Positions 1 through 7,814 of a stretch of 64,000 nt of DNA are shown here, in pieces. A model generated the notes under the pieces. The model was given only the letters and a program-made list of their open reading frames with translations. It was not told the DNA's origin and searched no databases. How positions within the stretch are numbered: position 1 is the first letter of the stretch; the number at the start of each line of letters is the position of its first letter. Both the position numbers and the translations under genes were made by a program. The stretch lies in assembly GCA_050949865.1 (NCBI GenBank), contig JBMNGN010000004.1:248001-312000 (forward strand), written 5' to 3'. The stretch is from JBMNGN01 sp050949865 (GTDB taxonomy: Bacteria; Bacillota; Syntrophomonadia; Syntrophomonadales; Syntrophomonadaceae).

Positions 1-813
1 TGTTCCCGCAATCATTGATGACAGGTCAAGGGATACTACCCGCTTATTGGCAAGTATCTCAGGAACCCGGTTATCGTTAATTCTCTGGGCCAGGCCTTCG
101 ACAATAGCAGTCTTTCCTACCCCGGGGTCTCCGATCAACACCGGGTTATTCTTGGTCCTCCTGGATAAGACCTGAACCACCCTCTCGATTTCATTATCGC
201 GTCCAATCACCGGATCCAATCTACCCTCCTGCGCTGCCTGGGTGAGGTCATGGCTAAAATTATCCAGAGTAGGAGTTTTGCTTTTCGGTTTTCTTTTACT
301 CTGCTGGTTGGTGGGAATATGGCTTTGCATCGAATCCTGGTAGGGACTGGGATTAGGACTCTGGTAAGCTTCTCCCCCAAGAAAGAGCATTACTTGCTGC
401 CTCACTTCATCCAACTTGATTCCCATAGAGATTAAAACCTGTCCAGCAACCCCTTCTTCTTCCCTCAAAATGGCCAAAAGCAAATGCTCGGTTCCTACAT
501 AGTTAACCCCTTGCAGCCTGGCTTCATCAAAAGCCAGGTTAAACACCTTTTTAGCTCTAGGAGTTATCGGCAAATCTCCTGCCGGTCTTTCCGGTCTGGC
601 TGAACTATCGCCGATTACCCTATTGACCTCGTCTCTTACTTTATTCAGATCTATTCCTAAGCTCATTAAAGCTTTAGCCCCAACCCCTTCACCTTCTTTT
701 AGCAATCCCAAAAGCAGGTGTTCGGTTCCTATGGCAGGATGGTTTAGGTGCTTGGCTTCCTCTTGTGCATGAATTACGGCATTTCTAGCCCTCTGGGTAA
801 ATTTCCTAAACAT
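1..813 (-). CDS. clpC: ClpC AAA+ unfoldase, N-terminal part (cut by window edge)
   Basis: Reading the minus strand from an ATG at 813 gives 271 codons open to the window edge. ClpC is the Hsp100 unfoldase that feeds arginine-phosphorylated or adaptor-bound proteins to ClpP. The product begins MFRKFTQRARNAVIHAQEEA and has the two ClpN repeats (roughly residues 1-145, each with the GTEHLLL signature), a Ser/Pro/Lys-rich linker, and the first AAA+ domain with the Walker A sequence GDPGVGKTAIVEGLAQ. Only the start of that domain is inside the window. An AAGGAGGCGG ribosome site lies just upstream. It follows mcsB by 25 bp as the last visible gene of the ctsR operon. Confidence 0.95.
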   Translation of the reverse strand, partial: MFRKFTQRARNAVIHAQEEAKHLNHPAIGTEHLLLGLLKEGEGVGAKALMSLGIDLNKVRDEVNRVIGDSSARPERPAGDLPITPRAKKVFNLAFDEARLQGVNYVGTEHLLLAILREEEGVAGQVLISMGIKLDEVRQQVMLFLGGEAYQSPNPSPYQDSMQSHIPTNQQSKRKPKSKTPTLDNFSHDLTQAAQEGRLDPVIGRDNEIERVVQVLSRRTKNNPVLIGDPGVGKTAIVEGLAQRINDNRVPEILANKRVVSLDLSSMIAGT

Positions 814-838
814 AATAAAACCGCCTCCTTTTATTCTA

Positions 839-1906
839 TTATTTACTCAACAGCATTTCTTTAATTACTGTGGCTCTCTTAACATCCCGGTCTAAGGATT
901 CCAGGTTCCGACCGGCCAGTTTTTGTAAATGGGCTGGTCTAATAGCAACCAGCAGTTCATTAAGCACCAGAGGGTCAATATCTCTAACAACTCCCATATC
1001 AACACCCAGGCGCACATCTGAAATCAGGCCCATCGCTTCCTTTGAGGTAATCATTCTTGCATTGGTCAATATCCCATATGCCCTGCCAATCCTGTCTTCA
1101 AGCTGGTATTTCATTTCAATTCTCAATTTATCCCGCAATGCTTTTTCCTGGTTAACGATCTGGGCAGTTATAGTGCTCAGATTATTTCTTATATCGGATT
1201 CGGTCTGTCCAAGGGTCACCTGGTTTGACAGCTGAAACAGATTCCCTATGGCCTCGGTTCCTTCACCATATATACCTCGAACAGTCATACCTAAATGTGC
1301 AATATTATGAAATATCCGCCCAGTATGTCCTGATATCACTATTGCTGGTAAATGAAGCATTACTGAGGCCCGCATTCCTGTACCAACATTAGTGGGACAG
1401 GAGGTAAGATAGCCCCGGTTTTCATCAAATGCAAAATCCAGGTTTCGTTCCAACTCATCATCTATAGTCTGGGCTCGATTATAACACTCTTCTAACTGCA
1501 AACCCGGCAGGAAATACTGTATTCTTAGATGGTCTTCTTCATTGATCATAATAGAAACAGAGCCATCATCCTTAACCAGCAATCCTCTGTAAGGGGCATC
1601 GGCATTGGCATGGCCGGGACTGATTAAATGCTTTTCTACCAATATCTGCCTATCATTGGGTGAAAGTTCATCAAAAGTAGCCAGAACCATATCCTGTAAA
1701 TATAAATGCTGGCTTTTTTTCCAGGCATCTTTAATGGTATTAAGGCATTTCTTCCCGCTTTCACTATCCAGCAAATGAGAAAATGGGACCAATCGCAGGT
1801 TTCTAGCCAGGCGCACCCGGCTGCTTATTACTATTTCACAATCCGGACCTGCATCCATCCAGCGGACCCGGTTTCGATTCAGTAAATCCTTTATGCTTGC
1901 ACCCAT
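839..1906 (-). CDS. mcsB: McsB protein-arginine kinase
   Basis: Protein of 355 residues of the phosphagen-kinase family. McsB phosphorylates arginines on damaged proteins and on CtsR, marking them for ClpCP. Visible signatures: the SSRVRLARNL nucleotide-binding segment near residue 28, INEEDHLRI near 121, the SCPTNVGTGMRASV block with the conserved Cys near 170, and a C-terminal RDVKRA motif (about 340-345) matching the RDxxRA phospho-arginine pocket of the family. I prefer the ATG at 1906, preceded by GGGGTGA at good spacing, over a GTG nine bases further up. It lies 12 bp after mcsA in the heat-shock operon. Confidence 0.95.
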   Translation of the reverse strand: MGASIKDLLNRNRVRWMDAGPDCEIVISSRVRLARNLRLVPFSHLLDSESGKKCLNTIKDAWKKSQHLYLQDMVLATFDELSPNDRQILVEKHLISPGHANADAPYRGLLVKDDGSVSIMINEEDHLRIQYFLPGLQLEECYNRAQTIDDELERNLDFAFDENRGYLTSCPTNVGTGMRASVMLHLPAIVISGHTGRIFHNIAHLGMTVRGIYGEGTEAIGNLFQLSNQVTLGQTESDIRNNLSTITAQIVNQEKALRDKLRIEMKYQLEDRIGRAYGILTNARMITSKEAMGLISDVRLGVDMGVVRDIDPLVLNELLVAIRPAHLQKLAGRNLESLDRDVKRATVIKEMLLSK

Positions 1907-1918
1907 ATCTCTCACCCC

Positions 1919-2428
1919 TTAATTAATCATTTTTTCAATATCCTTGATCTTATCTCTTATCTCAGCCGCTTTTTCATATTGCTCTTCGGCAACCGCCTTC
2001 TGCAGCTGGGCTTTCAAATTTTGCAACTGCTTCTGCAAATATACCGTTTGCCCTCCGCGGACCGGGATTTTCCCGGTATGCCGGCTATTTCCGTGGATCC
2101 TTCTCAGAATCGGCTCTATTCCCGACTCAAAAGCGGTATAACACTCTGAACACCCTAACTTGCCTGTCTGGCTTAAATTAATAAAACTCATACCACAGTT
2201 GGGGCAGGTTCTGGTCTGCAGCATAGTCTTGGTTTCAGGTATATTATAATTTCCAAAAAAACTACCTAACAGGTTAGGTATGGACAACTGGTTGTCCAAA
2301 TCAAGCACAAAAGCTCCCTTCTTAGCAGCACAATCTTCACACAAATTAGTCTCCGTCTTTACGCCATTAATCATCTGGGTTAAATGAACCGTTGCCGTTT
2401 TTTGTTTGCATTCATCACAGTACATCAT
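1919..2428 (-). CDS. mcsA: McsA, activator of protein-arginine kinase
   Basis: Protein of 169 residues. McsA binds and stimulates McsB. The sequence shows four paired-cysteine knuckles (YCDEC near 3, CEDC near 30, CPNCG near 75, CSEC near 93) for two zinc sites, and a C-terminal UVR motif (QLQKAVAEEQYEKAAEIRDK) like that of UvrB and UvrC. The start overlaps the ctsR stop (ATGA arrangement), which indicates translational coupling. Two adjacent ATGs, at 2428 and 2425, follow a GGGGG ribosome site and either could serve. Length and gene order are typical of Firmicutes. Confidence 0.95.
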   Translation of the reverse strand: MMYCDECKQKTATVHLTQMINGVKTETNLCEDCAAKKGAFVLDLDNQLSIPNLLGSFFGNYNIPETKTMLQTRTCPNCGMSFINLSQTGKLGCSECYTAFESGIEPILRRIHGNSRHTGKIPVRGGQTVYLQKQLQNLKAQLQKAVAEEQYEKAAEIRDKIKDIEKMIN

Positions 2429-2859
2429 TCATTCCCCCTTTTTTGATACTCATCCATGGCCAGTTCTACAGCATGATAAACCTTGTTCCTTTCTTCATTG
2501 GACAGCCCGCTGAAGGCAGTCAATATCAAGTAGCGAATAACTTGGTATTGTTCATGGCTAATTACCTGGTTTAGGGTCAATTTTTCTACTAAATTTAGCA
2601 AGTTTTGCAATGATTCATCTGGACTGGTACATTTCCTTCCCTTGGTGATGCGAACGAATCCTTTTCCTCCTCGCCTGCTCTCGGTTATATAGCCTTCCTT
2701 TTCGGTAAACCTAGTGGTAATTACGTAAGTTACCTGGGAAGGTGCGCATTGAAAGGTTTCGGCCAGCTCTGCCCTCTGAATCTCAATCTGCTTATCCTCG
2801 CTTCTTTCTATCAAAACACTCAAGTACTGCTCTATCCTGTCTGCCAAGCTTCTGCTCAT
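2425..2859 (-). CDS. ctsR: CtsR class III heat-shock repressor
   Basis: Protein of 144 residues, close to the usual 150. CtsR represses clp and related genes and is inactivated by heat and by McsB. The N-terminal half has the winged helix-turn-helix with the glycine-rich wing SRRGGKGFVRI (about residues 60-70) that contacts DNA and senses temperature. The C-terminal half is the helical McsB-contact domain. It is the first gene of the ctsR-mcsA-mcsB-clpC operon. A perfect CtsR operator lies 12 bp before its ATG, so autorepression is expected. Confidence 0.95.
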   Translation of the reverse strand: MSRSLADRIEQYLSVLIERSEDKQIEIQRAELAETFQCAPSQVTYVITTRFTEKEGYITESRRGGKGFVRITKGRKCTSPDESLQNLLNLVEKLTLNQVISHEQYQVIRYLILTAFSGLSNEERNKVYHAVELAMDEYQKRGNE

Positions 2860-2871
2860 GTTTTTTACCTC

Positions 2872-2888
2872 TTTGACTTTATTTGACC
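2872..2888 (-). promoter_or_regulatory. CtsR operator (heptad direct repeat)
   Basis: On the minus strand the sequence is GGTCAAATAAAGTCAAA, a perfect match to the CtsR consensus RGTCAAANANRGTCAAA. It lies between the proposed promoter and the ctsR start codon and abuts the GAGGT ribosome site, so bound CtsR would block transcription of its own operon. Confidence 0.93.
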
Positions 2889-2897
2889 TTTAATTAT

Positions 2898-2925
2898 ATT
2901 TTATTCATAAACCAAATAATTGCAA
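2898..2925 (-). promoter_or_regulatory. Probable sigma-A promoter of ctsR operon
   Basis: TTGCAA (2920-2925) and TAAAAT (2898-2903) are 16 bp apart on the minus strand, directly upstream of the CtsR operator. An overlapping TATAAT at 2893-2898 is an alternative -10 but would need a 21-bp spacer. Support comes from sequence pattern and position only. Confidence 0.5.
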
Positions 2926-2936
2926 GTATTTATTGT

Positions 2937-2980
2937 AAAAAAAAAGGGGTAAAATGGTTCAAAATTAGACCATTGTCCCC
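2937..2980 (-). terminator. Rho-independent terminator after the TagA-like gene
   Basis: Imperfect 12-13 bp inverted repeat (arms 2946-2958 and 2969-2980, ten-base loop), followed on the minus strand by nine consecutive T residues. It sits 40 bp beyond the stop of the glycosyltransferase at 3020 and ahead of the ctsR promoter. Confidence 0.75.
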
Positions 2981-3019
2981 CCAATGCTTAATATTTTTTG
3001 CCGTTTCGCCTTCTGCTCA

Positions 3020-3745
3020 TCATTTGCGGTTCTTCATAACCATCCACACAAACCGGGGTAAAACTAGCTGCCTTTTTATACGCGAAGGTTCTTTTATTAA
3101 TCTATAAAGCCACTCCATATTCAGCCTTATAAACAGTTTGGGCGCTCGCTTCTTGGCCCCGGATACAACATCAAAACTGCCTCCCACTCCTATAGAGACC
3201 GGCACCTTTATCTGATCCTTGTAGGCATTAATCCACAACTCTTGCTTAGGAGACCCCAGGGCCACAAGCAGGATATCGGGCGCTAGATCTTTAATTCGCT
3301 TAATTACTTCTTCAGAATTATTAAAATAGCCATCCTGGTACCCACATATATTAAGGTTGGGATATCTTTTAACCAGTTGAGCTGAGGCCATTTCTGCTAT
3401 ACCAGGCCTTGCTCCTAAAAGAAATACCTTATAACCATTTTTTGCGGCCATTTGGCACAGATGGTACACTAAATCAATTCCGGTAACCCTAACAGGAAGT
3501 TGATACCCCATACGTTTAGCCGCCCATATAATCCCTATTCCATCGGGCGTCACCAGTGCAGCCCTATTAATCACTCCTTGAAGTTGGGGATTATCGAAAG
3601 CATGCACTGCCATCTCCGCGTTTAGAGTAATCACCTGTGATGCAACCCTTCTGTTCTTAACCATGTTTTCAATCCTATCAAGGGCCTCTCGCATATCGAC
3701 CGCATCAAGTTGACAACCCAGTATGTTTATTTTTACTTTTCCCAC
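3020..3745 (-). CDS. WecG/TagA/CpsF family glycosyltransferase (GT26)
   Basis: Protein of 241 residues. The family transfers ManNAc or ManNAcA from the UDP-sugar to lipid-linked GlcNAc during wall polysaccharide synthesis. Family blocks seen: VTPDGIGIIWAAKRMG (about 86-101), VFLLGARPGIAEMA (about 131-144), LVALGSPKQELWI (about 180-192) and GVGGSFDVVSGAKKRAP (about 207-223). The start is a GTG with GGAGAG nine bases upstream; no in-frame ATG fits. A UDP-GlcNAc 2-epimerase (19799-20929) and a TagO-like transferase (49693-50757) in this window could supply its donor and acceptor. Exact sugar specificity is not visible. Confidence 0.85.
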   Translation of the reverse strand: MGKVKINILGCQLDAVDMREALDRIENMVKNRRVASQVITLNAEMAVHAFDNPQLQGVINRAALVTPDGIGIIWAAKRMGYQLPVRVTGIDLVYHLCQMAAKNGYKVFLLGARPGIAEMASAQLVKRYPNLNICGYQDGYFNNSEEVIKRIKDLAPDILLVALGSPKQELWINAYKDQIKVPVSIGVGGSFDVVSGAKKRAPKLFIRLNMEWLYRLIKEPSRIKRQLVLPRFVWMVMKNRK

Positions 3746-3797
3746 ATCTATATACTCTCCAATTTTAATGGTTAATAATCGAGCACAAGAGCGAGCA

Positions 3798-3862
3798 CAA
3801 GGGGGCGGTTCTGTTGTGTGTCCCCTGTGTCATGGGGGACACACAACAGAACCGTCCCCTTG
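3798..3862. repeat. Long hairpin REP-like element, copy A
   Basis: Inverted repeat with about 27-bp arms (3798-3824 and 3835-3862), one mismatch and a roughly 10-base centre. The arms contain GGCGGTTCTGTTGTGTGTCC and its complement. It shares the core GG(A/G)CGGTTCT with elements at 21483 and 61464. It begins 6 bp beyond the mbl stop codon. A partial extra half-unit (GAGCACAAGAGCGAGCACAA) precedes it. It lacks a T tract, so it is not a standard terminator. Confidence 0.85.
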
Positions 3863-3867
3863 TAACT

Positions 3868-4923
3868 TTAGCCTACCCTTCTTGGCCCTTTACTCCTGGC
3901 TTTACTCAATACAGTAATTTGTTCCAGCGACTTACCAGTGCCTATTGCCACACAGCTTATGGGGTCATCAGCTATATGTACCGGGAGATTTGTTCTTCTG
4001 GACAGCAGGATGTCCAACCCTTCTAGAAGTGAACCTCCACCGGTCATTACTATTCCATTATTCAGAATGTCCGCAGCCAATTCCGGCGGGGTTATTTCCA
4101 GCACCTTTTTTACCCCTTCTATTACTGCTTCCACTGGCTCCTGGAGCGCCTCCCACGATTGGGCAGTATTAATAGTAATAGTCTTGGGTAAACCGGTTAC
4201 TAAATCGCGTCCTCTAACCTCCATTTTGTTGTCTTTATTTTTCTCATTAACATTAGCACTTCCAACCCGGATTTTAATCTCTTCGGCCGTCCTTTCTCCT
4301 ATCATGAGGTTATATTCTTTGCGCACATACCTTACAATTGCCTCGTCAAACTTGTCCCCGCCAATCCTAAGCGAAATATTGCAGACAATACCCCCCAGGG
4401 ACAACACGGCGATATCCGAAGTACCACCGCCGATATCTACGATCATATGCCCAGCGGCTTCGGAAATGTTAATCCCGGCACCCAATGCAGCTGCTACCGG
4501 TTCTTCAATAATATATGCTTGTCTGGCCCCTGAAGACATGGTAGCTTGTCTTACCGCCCGTTCTTCAACCTCAGTTGCACCAGTCGGAATACAAACAATT
4601 ACCCTGGGCTTTAAGAATAATCTACTCCCCATAACTTTCCGTATAAAATAGGTTAGCATTTTCTCGGTAACATCGTAGTCAGCTATTACCCCTTCCCTTA
4701 GCGGTCGAATTGCTACAATGTGTCCCGGGGTTCTCCCGATCATTTGCCTGGCTTCTTCCCCGACAGCAATAATCTTGTTAGTTTGCTTATCGATTGCCAC
4801 CACTGAAGGTTCATGAAGGACAATCCCTTTTCCTTTTTTAAACACCAGTACACTGGCAGTTCCTAAATCTATTCCTATATCCTCTTCAAAACACATTAGC
4901 AGCCAGGCCCTCCCTTTAAACAT
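3868..4923 (-). CDS. mbl: Mbl, MreB-like actin homologue
   Basis: Protein of up to 351 residues in the MreB/Mbl family, which forms membrane-associated filaments guiding lateral wall synthesis. It has the phosphate-1 motif DIGIDLGTASVLVF, the phosphate-2 motif IVDIGGGTSDIAVLSLGG and the adenosine motif GIVMTGGGSLLEGLD. Position beside spoIIID favours Mbl over MreB, as in Bacillus. The start is uncertain: ATG 4923 has a weak ribosome site, while ATG 4896 (MCFEEDIGIDLG) matches the family N-terminus and has GGGAGG about 12 bases upstream. The C-terminal tail, rich in Lys and Arg, is slightly long. Confidence 0.93.
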   Translation of the reverse strand: MFKGRAWLLMCFEEDIGIDLGTASVLVFKKGKGIVLHEPSVVAIDKQTNKIIAVGEEARQMIGRTPGHIVAIRPLREGVIADYDVTEKMLTYFIRKVMGSRLFLKPRVIVCIPTGATEVEERAVRQATMSSGARQAYIIEEPVAAALGAGINISEAAGHMIVDIGGGTSDIAVLSLGGIVCNISLRIGGDKFDEAIVRYVRKEYNLMIGERTAEEIKIRVGSANVNEKNKDNKMEVRGRDLVTGLPKTITINTAQSWEALQEPVEAVIEGVKKVLEITPPELAADILNNGIVMTGGGSLLEGLDILLSRRTNLPVHIADDPISCVAIGTGKSLEQITVLSKARSKGPRRVG

Positions 4924-4971
4924 ATATCACCATTTTACCTGTTATTCCTGTAATTTTCTATCCTTAAAAAT

Positions 4972-5250
4972 CTACCCCCCCAGATCCAGGTTGGTTAATT
5001 TCTGGCTAGAAGCATATTTCTTCCTAGTCGCTTCTCCTCCCCGGATATGTCGTTCTGCTTTGTTCTTATCCAGAATAGCCTTTACCTGCTCATACAGCTC
5101 TTGATCGATCCGCGGTAACCTCTCGGCCACATCCTTGTGTATGGTACTTTTAGAGATCCCGAATACTTCTGCAGTCTGTCTCACAGTGTTGGAAGTCTGC
5201 AAAATATGCTGAGCTACTTTGACCGCTCTTTTTCTAATATAATTTTGCAT
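4972..5250 (-). CDS. spoIIID: SpoIIID sporulation transcriptional regulator
   Basis: Small DNA-binding protein (92 residues from the ATG at 5250, just after a GGGGGGCGGG tract; an upstream in-frame extension to 5304 is not family-like). SpoIIID regulates the mother-cell programme, activating or repressing sigma-E genes. The helix-turn-helix is VRQTAEVFGISKSTIHKDVA (about residues 24-43), followed by the basic C-terminal helix rich in Arg and Lys. It lies between spoIID and mbl, as in many spore formers. Confidence 0.95.
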   Translation of the reverse strand: MQNYIRKRAVKVAQHILQTSNTVRQTAEVFGISKSTIHKDVAERLPRIDQELYEQVKAILDKNKAERHIRGGEATRKKYASSQKLTNLDLGG

Positions 5251-5308
5251 AGCCCGCCCCCCTGTCGAAGTTATATAAAATATATTCAAGAGGGGTGAGG
5301 TCAAGAAC

Positions 5309-6238
5309 TCAGTAGTCTAATTTATAGATCATAGCACCTTGATAATAGTGGCTGAGAATGTCTGTATACCTTTTACCATCCCGGGCTAACCCGTTGGCCC
5401 CGTATTGGCACAAGCCAACCCCATGTCCATACCCGCGGGTATTTATAGTAATGGAGTCAGGGGCAATCCTATAACTCCACCAGTTAGAAGCCAGGTTTAA
5501 TCTGCGGCGAATCTCCTCCCCGGTTAGGGTCAAATTATTTATTAGCACCTTCTTTATCCTTCCACTGGGTGATTTTTCAATAACCTTAAGGTTCAATGAG
5601 CCATTCCCTTTTTCCCCCAAGGCAGAATTGATTTCCTGAACGGAGAAGACCTGAACCGCCTCATAATGCCTTGATTCTGCACAATAACCACATTCTGCCG
5701 ATTGCAGATAGGGAACCTTCTTGCCCCAAACCTCACTGGCACTTTCAGTTCTCCCACCACAGGTCGAATGATAAAGAGCATCTATAGGCTGGCCATCGTA
5801 AAGCATTATTTGACCCCTGGTTTCGTTTACTGCTCTTTGTATTTTCTTTAAGTACTGCTTAGCATCAGGGTGATGAAGTTTAGTAAATTCAGATTCAGTG
5901 ATATAAGCCTGACAGGAGTATATATCATCTGAAAGATTTGCACCCATAGGGTATTTTTTCCCTTCCATGATTTTCCTAATGGCATAAGTCCTGGCACAAA
6001 CCGCCTGGGCTTTTAAAGCCTCCAATTCGAAAGAAGCCGGCATCTCTGCGCAAACTGTGCCTATAATATAAGCTTCGAAGGGAAGGGTTATTACTTTTTT
6101 CTCCTCGTTCAGGTACAAAGTTATCTGGGGTTCATTGGTTTTTTCTACCGGGGTAAAACAGGAGAAGGCTATAAGAATTGTGGTAATAATAAGGCCCAGT
6201 ATTATTAAAAACCTGATGTTTAATCTGCTTTTCTTCAT
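5309..6238 (-). CDS. spoIID: SpoIID peptidoglycan transglycosylase
   Basis: Protein of 309 residues. SpoIID works with SpoIIM and SpoIIP in the mother cell to degrade septal peptidoglycan during engulfment. One N-terminal membrane segment (about residues 9-27) is followed by the SpoIID domain: LPFEAYIIGTVCAEMPASFE (about 52-71), the LKAQAVCARTYA segment, the STCGGRTES motif and the C-terminal GYGHGVGLCQYGANGLA. No clear Shine-Dalgarno sequence precedes the ATG; instead there is a perfect 11-bp inverted repeat 8 bp upstream. Confidence 0.93.
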   Translation of the reverse strand: MKKSRLNIRFLIILGLIITTILIAFSCFTPVEKTNEPQITLYLNEEKKVITLPFEAYIIGTVCAEMPASFELEALKAQAVCARTYAIRKIMEGKKYPMGANLSDDIYSCQAYITESEFTKLHHPDAKQYLKKIQRAVNETRGQIMLYDGQPIDALYHSTCGGRTESASEVWGKKVPYLQSAECGYCAESRHYEAVQVFSVQEINSALGEKGNGSLNLKVIEKSPSGRIKKVLINNLTLTGEEIRRRLNLASNWWSYRIAPDSITINTRGYGHGVGLCQYGANGLARDGKRYTDILSHYYQGAMIYKLDY

Positions 6239-6246
6239 GTTAAAAG

Positions 6247-6273
6247 CATATTAATGAAATACATTAATATGCC
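6247..6273. repeat. Perfect inverted repeat before spoIID
   Basis: GCATATTAATG and its exact complement are separated by AAATA, ending 8 bp before the spoIID start codon. It could be an operator or an mRNA hairpin covering the translation start. It has no T tract, so it is unlikely to be a terminator for ywmB. Confidence 0.7.
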
Positions 6274-6345
6274 TAATTTTAAACTACTTTATATGGCAAT
6301 TTTCATAGACTGGCAAGAAGGGAAAATTGGCCGGGATACCCATTT

Positions 6346-7074
6346 TTAGTATTCACTTAATATCAAGGGAGAACCTATGTAGAAATAGGTTTTCCCCTCT
6401 TGCTTGACCCGCCGGCTGGCTATCTGAACATTATATTTATCCCCTTGACCGATCACCGGCCTTTCTAATAAGGGGCTATAACCTGCAACACTAAAAACCA
6501 ATCCCTCCTGGTACCTGTCATACTCCCTAGCGTCCAGATTTTGTAACATAACCTTAACCAGTTTTTCTGGAGAAGCAACGTTTTCATCAATGCATCCTGT
6601 ATACTTGAAGGAGATATTCCATTTAAGCTTTCTATTCTTCTTCAACCGGTTCCCATAGGTGTGGATATCCCGGTCTAAATCGCTATTAATGATGGTTAAC
6701 ATATAGTTCGTAATCCCAGATTCCTGGTCAGTCTCACCGGTCAGGTTTATATACATTCCCTGATCATCAAATTCATAGACTAAAGCAACCACCGTCCCCC
6801 TATCCTCCCGCTGTATTTTTTCCGGTTTAACCGGCAAATCCAAATTGTGAATAATCTCCATTAAATCACGGTTTAATTGCTCGTCATCTTTACTCTGGCC
6901 TAAAGTTGCCCAACTATCCATGCGGGACTCAGTAATTTCTGCCCCAATCGAGGCAAAACATATATAATACGGTGATTGGTTGGATATATATCTTCCAATG
7001 GCATAATCTATTCCCAGGCTGCCGGCAAAACACAGAACCGTAAATACCGCCAGGTATATAATAATTTTTCTCAT
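6346..7074 (-). CDS. YwmB-like exported protein
   Basis: Protein of 242 residues with an N-terminal signal or anchor helix (about residues 4-25), then a soluble domain resembling the YwmB (TATA-box-binding-like fold) family. YwmB homologues occur next to spoIID in spore formers; their biochemical role is unknown. Family-type features include ESRMDSWATLG near 50 and VAGYSPLLERPVIG near 194. A GGGGAGG ribosome site precedes the ATG. Assignment rests on overall resemblance and gene neighbourhood, so it is moderately sure. Confidence 0.7.
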   Translation of the reverse strand: MRKIIIYLAVFTVLCFAGSLGIDYAIGRYISNQSPYYICFASIGAEITESRMDSWATLGQSKDDEQLNRDLMEIIHNLDLPVKPEKIQREDRGTVVALVYEFDDQGMYINLTGETDQESGITNYMLTIINSDLDRDIHTYGNRLKKNRKLKWNISFKYTGCIDENVASPEKLVKVMLQNLDAREYDRYQEGLVFSVAGYSPLLERPVIGQGDKYNVQIASRRVKQEGKTYFYIGSPLILSEY

Positions 7075-7153
7075 AAAAAAGCCTCCCCGTTTAGTAGCTA
7101 TTAAAAATTATTGCCGCCAACGGAAAGGTTTATTCCTCTATCCTCCAGGGATC

Positions 7154-7402
7154 TTAAGCTTGATCATCAGCTTCATCGGTATTGTTAACTTCCGGTATTT
7201 CCTGCTTCATCTCCTGGCTTTCCGCCTTTTCCTCCATCATCCGAATCAGTTCTTCCTGGCGCTGTTTAGCTTCCAGGGCGGTTTTCTGCAATTTACCCGT
7301 CTGTCTGTAAACCAGGATGCCAAAAACGGTCGTAGTTATAAATGCTATGCATATAAGTGCCAGGAACGCCTCCTTTATTTTAACCGCCTCCTCAAGTATC
7401 AC
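7154..7402 (-). CDS. Small membrane protein with acidic coiled-coil tail
   Basis: About 82 residues, not recognised. A single membrane helix (about residues 12-32) is followed by a charged helix rich in Lys, Gln and Glu and a strongly acidic C-terminus. The open frame begins at a GTG (7402) with a weak upstream ribosome site. A strong AAGGAGG inside the frame suggests initiation might be at a later non-ATG codon, near residue 14. It sits between ywmB and another small membrane protein on the same strand. Confidence 0.55.
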   Translation of the reverse strand: MILEEAVKIKEAFLALICIAFITTTVFGILVYRQTGKLQKTALEAKQRQEELIRMMEEKAESQEMKQEIPEVNNTDEADDQA

Positions 7403-7446
7403 ATAAACACTTATACCTCAGCGCAAATCAAAACAGCAATGCTATT

Positions 7447-7638
7447 CTATCTCTTGATCTGATATTGCTGCCGCCGCAGTGCGGTTCTTTCCCTTCTTTT
7501 TTGCTGGGCTTTTAGTGCTTTCTCTTCTATTTTAAGTGTAGCATGCCACAATGCAATATATAACAAGGACTTTATAAGATAGTATATTAATGTGGCAATA
7601 ATTAGTATCTTAAGTATACTATGCGCATCAGTCGCCAC
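7447..7638 (-). CDS. Small membrane protein, basic tail
   Basis: 63 residues, not recognised. One hydrophobic helix (about residues 8-32) is followed by a very basic tail (KALKAQQKRRERTALRRQ). The GTG start has GGGGAG five bases upstream, which supports a real gene. Its upstream region is the first copy of the 127-bp duplicated element. Topology (one helix, charged tail) resembles the neighbour at 7154-7402, with opposite tail charge. Confidence 0.6.
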   Translation of the reverse strand: MATDAHSILKILIIATLIYYLIKSLLYIALWHATLKIEEKALKAQQKRRERTALRRQQYQIKR

Positions 7639-7669
7639 AATAACTCCCCATTTTGATCTATATCTAACT

Positions 7670-7797
7670 ATATCATAACATAAATTTCGGAAGGTATTAA
7701 GATATCTCCCGACTATTTTCTGATCTTAACTTCATATGATTCAACTAGGGTGACGCTATTTTAGGTTCAGATCATCTAATATTGGCACCTTTGTTCT
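7670..7797. repeat. 127-bp direct repeat, copy 1
   Basis: About 128 bp nearly identical to 7815-7942 (both start ATATCATAAC and end with TTTGTTCT). The hairpin near the left end is degenerate here. This copy lies just upstream of the small gene at 7447-7638 and may overlap its promoter. No reading frame is apparent. Confidence 0.85.
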
Positions 7798-7814
7798 TTT
7801 TTCTGCATCAAAAT

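Noticed and set aside
3775..3866. CRISPR-like repetition of GAGCACAA motifs and palindromes
   Set aside because: No regular spacers or array; the structure is a single long hairpin with one extra half-unit.
3938..4651. Plus-strand frame of 237 codons opposite mbl
   Set aside because: Antisense shadow of a clear Mbl protein; low-complexity Ser/Pro/Ile composition and no start signals.
6780..6810. CACCGTCCCCC inside ywmB, similar to the REP core
   Set aside because: Only part of the core is matched, there is no palindrome, and it encodes conserved residues; coincidence is more likely.
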